Below are positions 12,425-22,257 of a stretch of 64,000 bases of DNA, one piece after another. The notes under the pieces were generated by a model, which was not told the DNA's origin, did no database searches, and saw only the letters and a list, made by a program, of their open reading frames with translations. The position numbers were made by a program, and so were the translations under genes. The stretch's first letter is position 1, and each line of letters opens with the position of its first letter. The stretch is from Pictodentalium vernedei (Eukaryota; Mollusca; Scaphopoda; Dentaliida; Dentaliidae). The stretch is from the NCBI GenBank assembly GCA_031216915.1, contig CM062291.1, positions 34,724,484-34,788,483 of the forward strand. The letters run 5' to 3'.

Positions 12425-13490
12425 AATCGTGTCATCTTTATCACAACCAGCAAGGTCGCAACCTTCATGTATTCCGTTGTGTGGTCCGTATTGCATTGTA
12501 AGCACTGTACTGGACGAGCTTTGGACGCGATTTCTTACTATAGGAGATCCTCTTCTTCGCTATTCTATGCGGCTAAAGTGGAGGCTCTTCCGTCGTGGTG
12601 TAGGGATCATTATGTTCATATTGTTGATCCCTCCATACTACTCATTGCTATTTTTTAGTATACTTGTTTCACAAGATCTACTGCAGCCTGTTATTATTTA
12701 GGTTATAGGTTTATGTTACCTCATACCTATGCACTCTACGATAGTTTACAATTGAGTCTTTTGTCTCTTTATCTAAGTCAGTTAGTAACTTTTTGATAAA
12801 TAGACTTAGAATCTTTAGATTAAATTCCTATACGGATTTTAACTTCGGTTCTTATTTAGCTAAGTAATCATTTGAGCCTCTGGAAACAGTAGTTTTCAAA
12901 TTCTGACCTTTTAGACAGTAATTCTGTTGGTTTCTCTTTTACTGTAGAGTCAGTGAGTTTCATGCACTATCGATGGATGATTTTCACTTTCATAGTTTCG
13001 GAATCAATACTTCCATTACTATTTAGGTTGGATTGTTGCATAAGAGTTAGGCTCCTATTATCCGGAACCTATTATTTTAAGGTCCTTCCGTCTTCGTATG
13101 GGCATAGGCCTTTACTCTTTCCGGGTACAGTTTATGTATTTATAAACAGATATCTGTTTATTACAAAGGGCGTAAGCTTCTTCTGTCTTTGATGTCTAGT
13201 AGAAGGACGTTACGCTCCATTTTATTGTTAATGGATTCTATTAACTATCGGTACTGCTTATGGTATATCATTGACTTAGCAGTTGTGCTTAAGATTTCGG
13301 CTCATGAAGTAAGAGTTCTTCTACTTCTTGGGCTTACATTAATAGTGTCGCTATTATAGATTTTTGAAGGCCGCTCATTGCGCTCAGCCATCCACATTCA
13401 TGAATTTTATCTTAGAAATATCGAGTCCATTTCTGGAGGCCTCTATTGTTAGGTCTATTATCTACTGCTCAGAATGTCATTCACTTAACA
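12425..13490 (+). pseudogene. tyrosine recombinase remnant (copy A)
   Basis: Same order of motifs as in copy B: AAKVEALPSWCRDHYVHIVD (about 12567-12625), CRVSEFHALS near 12946-12975, SAHEVR near 13300-13320, EFYLRN near 13400-13418. It has independent small indels relative to B, so both copies decayed after they separated. Confidence 0.7.
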
Positions 13491-14080
13491 GTTGCTACTA
13501 TAGCTAGGTAGGCTGTCTGTTTCGGCAGTGTCTCCGTTCGGCTGCCCTCTTCGCTCTGGGCTATTTGACCCAGGGCAAGAAAAAGGGGGGGGGGGGGGGG
13601 GAGGGTGTTCCCTTGGGTCACCTGTTTTACTATGAAAACAAGGGGATACCTCCTCCGGAGTTAGTAATTCTGAGCTGTTATTGGGATGGTTGTTTAGTGA
13701 GAAGTTTAGGTTTTTAAAATTCATTCAAGTCTTAGTTTTTAAAGTATAGCTTTTGAATATTGCATATGTCAACGGACATGATTATGCAATCCTCAGACAC
13801 TTTTAGGAGTATAAGAGTCTCTATTCTCTAGACTTACTTTATTTATTGGCTTACTTTAAAAATTATTAGTATAAGGATTATATTGGTTATTAATAGAGTA
13901 CATGGATGTTTGAAGCTCAATTTTGGAAGGTGTTGTATCTTTCTAATTTATCATAAATAAGAAAGATACATGTAAGGCCTATTACTTCTTTTTCCCTACA
14001 GGGGATGACTCTATTTTATTTTATTGAGCGTATTCCATTTTGCTCTATGTCCTTGGCCCTCCAGCCTTTTTACTATTCAG

Positions 14081-14166
14081 CTATGTCTGGGTCATTGGTA
14101 CAGTATAAAAATGTTAAGAAATTTATAGTAATTTATATATTTTTTATACTTACCAATGACCCAGAC
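14081..14166 (+). repeat. internal complementary region of copy A
   Basis: Same structure as in copy B, with one difference (GTTAAGAAATTT). Confidence 0.83.
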
Positions 14167-14240
14167 GGGGATGGCCCTCCCAGGAGTTGGGAACTCTTGC
14201 CTCCCCGCTGAGTACATAGCGCTTACCAGGCACTGGTTAT

Positions 14241-14468
14241 TAGAATGATTAATGGCGCCAATTTCGGAACGTCCTTGACACTGCACATGCGCAGTAGGGG
14301 CGAAGTGTGGAGGGCCTTTCAGGACATGTTTTCTTTAGTTTTAGATGCAAATTTTGGGGATTGGGGGGCAAAATTTGTGTTTGGCCCTATATTTTAAGAG
14401 TTAGCACCAGCTATGTCTGGGTCATTGGTAAGTATAAAAAATATATAAATTACTATAAATTTTTTAAC
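14241..14468 (-). repeat. right ITR of DIRS copy A
   Basis: Complement of 549-750, sharing the A-specific variants. The right terminus is TTTTTTAAC, followed by the MITE sequence TTTTTCGACATATT. Confidence 0.85.
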
Positions 14469-14716
14469 TTTTTCGACATATTACAAAAATTTATATACAA
14501 TTAACAGGAGTTTACTCTACAACCCATATGCAATTAACAGATCAAATTTGTACTGAAGATGTGGTAAATGGTTTTGTGTTTGAAAATTATATTCAGTTAA
14601 CAGGGATATACAATTAAGACATATCCAATTAAGTGGGCTGCACTGTGCCACAATCGGGACTCGAGGCATCACCGTCGGAACCAATTAGCATGCCTTGATG
14701 ATGCGGTTCGAAAAAT

Positions 14717-14935
14717 CTTTACCCAACGGAGACGATATCAAAATTTATTATTTTCAAAATTAGTTTTTCAGATTTTCCCCAGATTTCAACAAAACTATAT
14801 CATGTGACCCCTCATTGGAACGAGCTCGAAAAGGATCACATGATATAGTTTTGTTGAAATTTTTGAAAATTTTTTTTTCAACTGCTGAATTTGTATATTA
14901 CAAGGGCACAAGCAGACAATTCCTTGGATAAAGGG
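14717..14935 (+). mobile_element. degenerate TTAA MITE, family P1
   Basis: Starts TCTTTACCCAACGGAGACGATATC and ends GGATAAAGGGA. The TTAA duplications have decayed. One arm of the central palindrome is truncated (ACGAGCTCGAAAAGGATCACATG). Confidence 0.7.
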
Positions 14936-14950
14936 ATAATATTATTCATT

Positions 14951-15109
14951 CGGGGCTGCAATTAAAAAACTCAAGACATCTTGAAAATCAAAATTGTGGA
15001 TAAATAAATAATGACGATAAACCGATATTTTAGTAATTACACCGGTATTCAATCGATATTGGTTTCAATACCGTTATATATCGGTTTATCGATATACCAT
15101 GCAGCCCTG
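14951..15109. mobile_element. short GGGCTGCA-ended MITE
   Basis: About 159 bp with ends CGGGGCTGCA and TGCAGCCCTG. The interior holds repeated ATCGATATTGG / CGGTATT segments. The CAGGGCTG-type ends suggest a hAT-related non-autonomous element; no clear target duplication is seen. Confidence 0.5.
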
Positions 15110-15584
15110 CTATCTATCCACCTCTTCCTCTCTTTCTCCCTTACTTAGGGGAAGGCAGAAAGACAGCCAATCTGGTTATGCCACTCCCTGCTGGTATACA
15201 AAAGTAAACTTGTTGGGCTCAGACTTATTGGTTTGAAATCAGTATTGTGGTTTATGCATTTTATGTAAGTTGTGTTTTTTTTCTGTATACTGGTGAATAA
15301 AAATATATCAAATATCAATACCAAACTAGGGTTCTCACTCAAATGAAAAGTCCTTGAATTATGGCCCCTTCCTTGAAAAGTGCTTGAAATTGTTTCTAGC
15401 CTTGAAAAGTACTTGATTTTCTATCACTCCTCTTGAATAGTACTTAAATTCAGTTTACCTGTAACCTCAGAGACAATAAGTCTTAGGATAACCCTCCCCA
15501 CATACATGCGATGTCACAAAATCAGTCAGGAATCATATTTATTTGATCTCTACATTGTCCCTTTATCCCGGTTGCCTACATGGG
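15110..15584. other. intergenic DNA with CTTGAAAAGTACTTGA tandem motif
   Basis: At about 15345-15445 the motif CCTTGAAAAGTGCTTGAA recurs four times with variation. Such runs are typical of element ends. A related but distinct motif lies at 29045-29275. No gene is seen. Confidence 0.4.
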
Positions 15585-15818
15585 GGCACGATGACGCCAT
15601 GTACTAAGGCGTACTGCACGTCGATAATGCACATGTCTTCAACTGCTGTAACCCTGCTTGAACGGAGCTTGAACAGAGTTAGAATGTTGAGGAGCTGACA
15701 GTTGCTCGTCAATTCTCGGTGGTTCTCTCCGCGTACTCAGGCTTCCTCCACCAGTAAAACCTGTAAAAGCCATTGTGCTTAAGTATGTAACCTTAAACAC
15801 CAATCAATAAATAAATAA
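15585..15818 (+). mobile_element. 5'-truncated SINE
   Basis: Complement-oriented relative of the full SINEs at 44012 and 45139. It shares GTACTGCACGTCG, CTGACAGTTGCTCG, a remnant of the lead to GTGACC and the tail AACACCAATCAATAAATAAA. The tRNA-like head is missing and the tail is hit by the MITE at 15819. Confidence 0.65.
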
Positions 15819-16095
15819 CCCTTTACCCAACACAGACGATATCAAAATTTATTATTTTAAATATCATTTTTTTAAAGTTTTCAAAAAATTTCAACAAAAC
15901 CATATCATGTTCCCCTCATTAGAATGAGCTCAAAGAGCTCGTTCCAATGAGGGGTCACATGATATGGTTTTAGAGCTCATTCCAATGAGGGGTCACATGA
16001 TATGGTTTTGTTGAAATATTTTGAAAAATTTAATTTTTTCAACTGCTCAATTTGCATATTACACGGGCGGATGCGGGCGATTCGTAGGTAAAGGG
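15819..16095 (+). mobile_element. TTAA MITE, family P1, with enlarged palindrome
   Basis: Ends CCCTTTACCCAACAC and GTAGGTAAAGGG, with TTAA on the right. It is longer than other P1 copies because a piece of the right arm (AGCTCATTCCAATGAGGGG and CACATGATATGGTTTT) is tandemly repeated. Confidence 0.85.
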
Positions 16096-16371
16096 TTAAA
16101 TAGTGCTTAAAGTTGATTTTCTGATATCATTGGAAACCCTGCAAGTTCTTAAATAGAGCTTAATTTTGATTTTCTGATATCATTCGGAAGTCTGCAAAAA
16201 TGTAGGTTCACTTGTTCGAAAAACTGAAATATTCCAAGTGATTGGATCTAAACATAAGCGATGAATTATTTTTAGGGCTAGACTGATTCCAAGCCATACT
16301 AGTGTCAAATTCCTTACAGAATTAATCTTCTGGCTTGTGAGCTTGGCATTTCATTTGTCATCCTTGATCTT

Positions 16372-16510
16372 TTTAGCTCACTTGACATCAAGGAAAGCTA
16401 TATTGATAACTATGCTGTCCATCTTTCATCTGTCCATCGTCAGTGAACATTGTATTCCTGACTTCTCCAAATCTTCTGGTCTGATATCAGTGAAATTTGC
16501 GGGAATTGTT
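16372..16510 (+). mobile_element. Helentron-like 5' end fragment
   Basis: Begins TTAGCTCACTTGACATCAAG, a variant of the hairpin terminus TTAGCTTAACTTGACAAAGTC of the next element. Only about 140 bp remain before the next element starts. Confidence 0.5.
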
Positions 16511-17226
16511 TTAGCATAACGTGACAAAGTCAAGATAAGCTATTGCCATCTTGCATGTCATGTGGAAGTCTGCTAGTCTGTCAGTCTGTTCACATTGTCC
16601 TTTAGCACTGGCTACACCACGTGGTTCTTGTCTGATCATCATGAAATTTCCTATGCAGGTTTGAGGTCATGTCTAGATGAGAACGTCCCCTTTTGGTCGC
16701 GATCAGGTCAACAGTGATGGCTGCCCAAGCTCAAACCCCAAAACCTTTAGCACAATCTACAGGTCGTATTTTTGAAGGGATTTTATTGTAACTTAGTTGG
16801 ATGACTCTGTATAATATCTAGATGAGAATGTCCCCTTTTGGTTGCAATTGGTCAACCATGATGGCTCCACAGGCCTGAAGCCCAAAAACCTTTAGCACAG
16901 TCTACAGACCGTATTTATGAAGGGATTTCATTCTAACTTGATAGGATGAATCGTTTTGGAATAATTTCACTGTAACTTAATAACTTTGGTTAACATACAT
17001 TAACTATGAGAGCCACATTAACCTACCCCTCAATTCTTAGTAGAGTCTACAGCTCAAATTATTTTTATTGAAAACATAGCATACAGGGAACAGAAATTAA
17101 CATATTCTCAATTATCACAATTCTTGTCATACTTCATAATCCTTTCATAAATATTGAACATTATCATTTTCATCAAACACAACTCACAGTCAAGTTAAGC
17201 TACAGTGTCAGTGACACTTTCATTCA
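16511..17226 (+). mobile_element. Helentron/HINE-like element with tandem core
   Basis: 5' end TTAGCATAACGTGACAAAGTC; 3' end GTCAAGTTAAGCTACAGTG then the hairpin AGTGTCAGTGACACT and TTCATT. Core units share TCTAGATGAGAA(C/T)GTCC and GGGATTT(C/T)ATTGTAACTT. Subterminal inverted repeats plus a 3' hairpin without target duplication fit Helentron-type rolling-circle elements, named from structure only. Confidence 0.6.
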
Positions 17227-17257
17227 TGATACTGCCTTTTTATTTCATTCAAATTAA

Positions 17258-17498
17258 CCTTTACCCAACGAATCGCCCGCATCTGGCCGCATAATATGCA
17301 AATTCAGTAGGTTAAAAAAATATTATTTTTCAGAAAATTTCAACAAAACCATATCATGTGACCCCTCATTGGAACGAGCTCATGGAGCTCGTTCCAAAGA
17401 GGGGTCAAATGATATGGTTTTGTTGAATTTTTTTGAAAAATTTGAAAAAATGATATTTAAAATAATAAATTTTGATATTGTCTGCATTGGGTAAAGGG
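17258..17498 (-). mobile_element. TTAA MITE, family P1
   Basis: TTAA at 17254-17257 and 17499-17502. Ends CCTTTACCCAACG and GGGTAAAGGG. The centre ACGAGCTCATGGAGCTCGT has arms that differ at the diagnostic base (CATTGG versus CCAAAG). Confidence 0.85.
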
Positions 17499-17502
17499 TT
17501 AA

Positions 17503-17526
17503 CCCCCCCCCCCCCCCCCCCCCCCC
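17503..17526 (+). repeat. poly-C tract
   Basis: 24 consecutive C directly after the MITE's right TTAA. Confidence 0.95.
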
Positions 17527-17849
17527 ATCCCCACAATATGAAGAGGGTAGGAGCAGAATACCTCAAACTTAAAAAAATTCTTCCCATGATCCAGTGAATG
17601 AAATTAGTTGTCATTTGGTATTCAGCTTCCTTACGAGATGTACAATAAAGTTTGTTAATGGAAGTGTGTGGGACAATATTTTCAGTTGGTGTTTGAATTT
17701 GACTTTCAGTTAATTTGCTTCTCTACAATTTCCCATAATACAGTTACATCTATACTCAACTTTTTCTAGTGCCTGGGAAGGAGATGCCTGGAAAACAAGA
17801 AATTCTTTTAATAGCCTAATCAGGATTTGCAGATGATTACAAGATGTCT

Positions 17850-18810
17850 TTACTGGACTTTAATTTGGTGTCATTTATTTATTTTAGAACAATGGGCATT
17901 TAAGACATTACTGAATGTCTTCAATAACCTTTAATTTGGTGTCGTTTATTTATTTTAGAACAATGGGCATTTAAGACATTACTGAATGTCTTCAATAACC
18001 TTTAATTTGGTGTTATTTATTTATTTTAGAACAATGGGCATTTAAGACATTACTGAATGTCTTCAATAACCTTTAATTTGGTGTCGTTTATTTATTTTAG
18101 AACAATGGGCATTTAAGACATTACTGAATGTCTTCAATAACCTTTAATTTGGTGTCGTTTATTTATTTTAGAACAATGGGCATTTAAGACATTACTGAAT
18201 GTCTTCAATAACCTTTAATTTGGTGTCGTTTATTTATTTTAGAACAATGGGCATTTAAGACATTACTGAATGTCTTCAATAACCTTTAATTTGGTGTCGT
18301 TTATTTATTTTAGAACAATGGGCATTTAAGACATTACTGAATGTCTTCAATAACCTTTAATTTGGTGTCGTTTATTTATTTTAGAACAATGGGCATTTAA
18401 GACATTACTGAATGTCTTCAATAACCTTTAATTTGGTGTCGTTTATTTATTTTAGAACAATGGGCATTTAAGACATTACTGAATGTCTTCAATAACCTTT
18501 AATTTGGTGTCGTTTATTTATTTTAGAACAATGAGTATTTACAGACGATTGCTAGATGTCTTCAGTAACCTTTAATTTGGTGTTATTTATTTATTTTAGA
18601 ACAATGGCATTTAAGACATTACTGAATGTCTTCAATAACCTTTAATTTGGTGTCATTTATTTATTTTAGAACAATGGCATTTAAGACATTACTGAATGTC
18701 TTCAATAACCTTTAATTTGGTGTCATTTATTTATTTTAGAACAATGGGCATTTAAGATATTACTGAATGTCTTCAATAACCTTTAATTTGGTGTCGTTTA
18801 TTTATTTTAG
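17850..18810 (+). repeat. 71-bp minisatellite carrying a splice acceptor
   Basis: About 14 head-to-tail units with a 71-bp period (AATGGGC recurs at 17891, 17962, 18033 and onward). Each unit contains TTTATTTATTTTAG followed by AACAATG, the same acceptor and first bases as the exon at 18811. Most units carry the hairpin AAGACATTACTGAATGTCTT. The unit near 18523-18560 keeps about 37 exon-like bases (AACAATGAGTATTTACAGAC...) before returning to the repeat. Middle units are almost identical, so homogenisation is recent. Confidence 0.9.
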
Positions 18811-18908
18811 AACAATGAGTATTTACAGACAATTGCTAGATGTCTTCAGATGATGCTAAGAATTGATTATTACAGATATGCATTCGTTGATGTGGATGGT
18901 GTTTCGAC
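18811..18908 (+). CDS. ATP6V1H: exon of V-type ATPase subunit H
   Basis: A 98-nt open segment between an acceptor (TTTATTTATTTTAG) and a donor (GTAAGTGT). It translates in phase 0 as [32 protein letters not shown] and a split codon. I recognise this as the armadillo/HEAT-like region of V-ATPase subunit H, a regulatory subunit of the cytosolic V1 sector needed for proton pumping. Only this exon is seen; neighbouring exons were not found in the window, so introns are long or the exons lie outside or in the assembly gap. It could also be an isolated duplicated exon, but both splice sites are intact. The upstream intron end is occupied by a minisatellite derived from the exon's own acceptor. Confidence 0.8.
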
Positions 18909-18974
18909 GTAAGTGTCTAATTGAGTCATATATTTTGTTTCATCAAATGCTAAGATTTATTCCCTGCATGTCTG

Positions 18975-20215
18975 ATAAGGGAGGATTCAAAGTCAAGATA
19001 AGCTATTGCCATCATGCATGCGGAAGTCTGTGAGTCTGTTCACATTTTCCTTTAGCACAGGCTACACCCTGTAGTTCTTATCCGATCGTCATGAAAATTT
19101 CATATGCAGGTTTGGGGTCATGTCTAGATGAGAACGTACCCTTTTGGTCGCGATCGGTCAACCGGGTGGCTGCGCAAGCCCAAAACCTGAAAACCATAGC
19201 ACAGTCTACCGGTTGTATTTATGAAGGAATTTCATTGTGACTTGGTAGGATGCCTCTGTATAATATCTAGATGAGAACATCCTCTTTTGGTCATGATCTG
19301 TCAACCGTGACGGCTGCCCAAACCCGAAACCCCAAAACTTTTAGCACAGTCTACAGGTCATATTTAATATGGAGGGATTTCATTGTAACTTGGTTGGATG
19401 ACTCCGGATGATGTCTAGTTGAAAACTTCCCCATTTGGTTGCGATCTGTCAACCGTAATGACTACCCAAGCCCCAAACCCTCAGTACAGTCTACAGGTCG
19501 TATTTATGGAGAGATTTCATTGTAACTTGGTAGGTTGACTCCATATAATGTATAGATGAGAACATCCCCTTTTGGCCACGATTTGTCAACTGAGTCGGCT
19601 GCAGGGGCAGGAAGCCCAAAAACCTTTAGCACAGTCCATAGGTCATATTTATGAATGGATTTCATTGTAACTTGGTAGGATGACTCCAGATAATGTCTAG
19701 ATGAGAACGTTGCCTTTTGGATACGTACGTTCATCTGTGACAGCTGCCCGTGCCCAAAACCCCCAAACCTTTTAGCACAGTCTACAGGTCGTATTTATGG
19801 AGGGATTTCATTGTAGCTTGGTAGGTTGATTCCATATAATGTCTAGATGAGACTGTCTCCTTTTGGTCGCAATTGGTCAACTGTGATGGCTACAGGGCCC
19901 CAAAGCCCGAAAAACTTTAGCACAGACTATAGGTCATATTTATGAAGGGATTTCATTGTAACTTGGTAGGATGACTCAGTATAATATCTAGATGAGGACG
20001 TCCCCTTTTAGTGGCGATCAGTCAACCGTGATGGTTGCACATGCCCAAAGCCCAAAAACCTTAAAGCCCAAAAACCTTTAGCACTGTCTGCAGGCCGTAT
20101 TTATGAAGGGATTTCATTGTAACTTGAAAGGATGACTTGTTTTGGAATAATTACACTGTAACTTGGTAACTTTCATTGACATACATTAACTGTGAAGGCC
20201 AAATGCATTAACTGC
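18975..20215 (+). mobile_element. Helentron/HINE-like element, 3'-truncated
   Basis: Starts CAAAGTCAAGATAAGCTATTGCC (outermost bases lost). The core holds about eight repeats of roughly 140 bp sharing TAGATGAGAACGT, TTAGCACAGTCTACAGG and GGGATTTCATTGTAACTTGG. It lacks the terminal hairpin AGTGTCA..TGACACT and fades out after TTAACTGTGAAGGCC. Confidence 0.6.
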
Positions 20216-20440
20216 GTCAGCCGATAAACACTTCAAATTGAAAGATTGGATGTTGGAAGCCCATATTTGGTCTGAAGTGCAGGTTAGGCAACTTAAAAGG
20301 CTTCATATTCTGTGGATGTGTGTCATGTTACCTTCGAAATGGGCACTCTCCCATAAATTGTAACAAGATAAAGACACGTGAACACATTGTGAGAATTCTC
20401 TCATTTAATTTTGATCGCTGTTATTAGTTCTGTGAATCGA
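20216..20440 (-). mobile_element. remnant of a palindromic MITE
   Basis: Shares TTGGAAGCCCATA, CTGAAGTGCAGGTT and CCCATAAATTGTAACAAG with the family P5 copy at 42722-42962. The central hairpin is incomplete (GGGCACTCTCCC) and the TTAA ends are gone. Confidence 0.5.
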
Positions 20441-22249
20441 TGCAGCAGTCGGTAAGATATATTCGTTACACAGTTCGCTCTCATCCAATATGAAATTAAC
20501 TGACACCATATATACCATATTAGGCCACCAACAGACTGTGTAACTAATAGTAGCTTCCTAAATGATGTTGCGCTTCAGTGCATCACTTTGCCTTCAATAC
20601 TTTTGCAACCGATTCAATGATGGATAACGAAGAATACCCCTCGATAGCTTCCTAAATGACGTCACGCTTCGGCACATCACTTCGCCTTCGATATTGGGAG
20701 ATTCAGGGAGACTTTACCAGCAGTACCAGCAGTTCTTGGTATTCCAAGTCGTTCTGGTGATTCTATGACTGAAAAATTAAATGTATAAGGCCATACAAAG
20801 TTGATTGTCTGTTTCTCAGGCCATTTTTTTCCAAAGAGGCATGTGGGGGGGGGCGTTTTTTTTTTTTTTCTTTTTCTTTTCTCCCCGAGAGGTTGTTTGT
20901 GGTAATTTGACCTCCACCCAAACGCCTGGTGGACCACGCAAAATTTCGCTAATATATTAGTTATTCACTGTAGAGGTGTTGGGTTTGAATGATTGTTTTT
21001 TCAGTGAAACATGAAAATTATAACACAGGACAGGACGAAACGCCTCGTGGGTGAAACGTCTCGGGATGAAACGTCTCTGGGACAAATCAAATGTCGAAGT
21101 GCCCACTTTCACAGATTTATTTTACCAAAAAAAAAAAAAATCCTTTCACAACCTGCCTAATAAAATCATGAATCGCAATTTTTCCGCATTATATTCAAAA
21201 TTATCACAACCCATTTGAACGGGCAGTTCATCCATAAATCATATTTTTTCGGAAATCTTTTTTGTTTTTATTAGCCAGTTCGACCGCACATACCTGCCTA
21301 TATGCGATTTATTTTCAACTATGACTGTTACTTTTATATCAAGCAACGGTTACTATTAGTTATCCAATTATCCTGCATCTCAAATGCATTTATTTAAATT
21401 AAATGGGAAACTCGTAACGGTTTCAAATAACAGTACACAAATTCCCAATGACGGCCATTTACAATACAAATGTTACTAAAATAAATGCCAGGAGACTGTG
21501 TTCCAATCAACATAGCACCTGACTTTGCAGACTTTCTGAGGGTTGGTGCAAATCAAACGTTGTGCGAATCGACCATTCCCCTTTGTGACTGTTTGTTGTT
21601 AGACTGAAAGACACCTTCCTTCTTGCTGTCATTATGACTTACCTTTTACAGAATAAAACACTTTCTGTCGTGAATATTGTTAAAACCCACCCACTTTATT
21701 AAAGTATGATGTAGAAAAAGCTTGAAGTGTGTTAATTTAAAATTTGCGAACGCATCGATATCGATTTACCAAAATGAGCACAATATCTCAAATTTTTTTT
21801 TTGAAGATTTTTTGGTGTCATAAAAAGGTTGCATGCGCACCAAAAATGACCACGCGCGTGGGCCTGAAAAACAGAGGTTCTGTTTTTTATGGCCTAATAC
21901 TAATAAAATAATAAAGTAAAATAATTAGATGTTTAGAAAGTGACTCTAAAAGTGATATTGAACCTTGAACTGGGTAACTTTTCAAAAAAACCTTATTGAT
22001 CGGTTCACTCAGAAAGGTTTTTATTTTTTTTAGATGAGTTGGCATACTTCAAAATTCCTTTTTGTAAATTGACAATTAAAATGTTCTAAAAATTGACATT
22101 GATGAAAAATATGAGAATATTCTCATTTGTAGTATTATAATTATTAAATTTCATCTGTGAATTTAACAATTATTTGGTTAAATTATCGTGGGAAAGTGCG
22201 ACTATTTTTACCTCAGCTTGACAATGTTAAGTATGAGCTATTGGGATGG
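20441..22249. other. intergenic DNA with a ~93-bp duplication
   Basis: TAGCTTCCTAAATGA.GT occurs at about 20552 and again at 20644 with the following ~45 bases, a diverged tandem pair. A repeated GAAACGTCTCGG-type motif lies at 21035-21085, typical of a transposon end. No gene is recognised in this 1.8 kb. Confidence 0.4.
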
Positions 22250-22257
22250 GTTGCAAT

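Larger units (their letters stand above)
549..14468 (+). mobile_element. DIRS-like retrotransposon copy A, interrupted by copy B
   Basis: Copy A consists of 549-4823 plus 11822-14468, about 6.9 kb without the insert. It starts ATTTTTATACTGTACC and ends TATAAATTTTTTAAC. It has inverted terminal repeats (549-750 and 14241-14468), two gag-like modules, an RNase H remnant cut by copy B, a tyrosine recombinase remnant and an internal complementary region. This architecture is known for DIRS-type tyrosine recombinase retrotransposons. Stops and frameshifts throughout, and the lack of a visible reverse transcriptase, make it a dead or non-autonomous copy. It sits in a pogo-like MITE without an obvious target duplication. 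Confidence 0.85.
296..14645 (+). mobile_element. pogo/Tigger-like MITE, split by DIRS copy A
   Basis: The left part (296-548) and right part (14469-14645) together match the complete ~430-bp copies at 57790-58218 and 61661-62088. The ends are CAGTAGAATCC and the complement of CAGTGCAGCCCAC, with TA at the left edge (294-295). The left part carries the central palindrome of this family (GACAGAGCTC, spacer, GAGCTCTGTC, near 436-462). TA target duplication and CAGTG-type ends point to the Tc1/mariner-pogo group; no transposase is present. Confidence 0.75.

Noticed and set aside
15145-15342. Host gene in the 65-residue minus ORF
   Set aside because: No conserved motif, low-complexity composition and no splice signals.
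17850-18810. CRISPR-like appearance of regular 71-bp repeats
   Set aside because: Whole units are repeated with no variable spacers, and the context is an animal intron.
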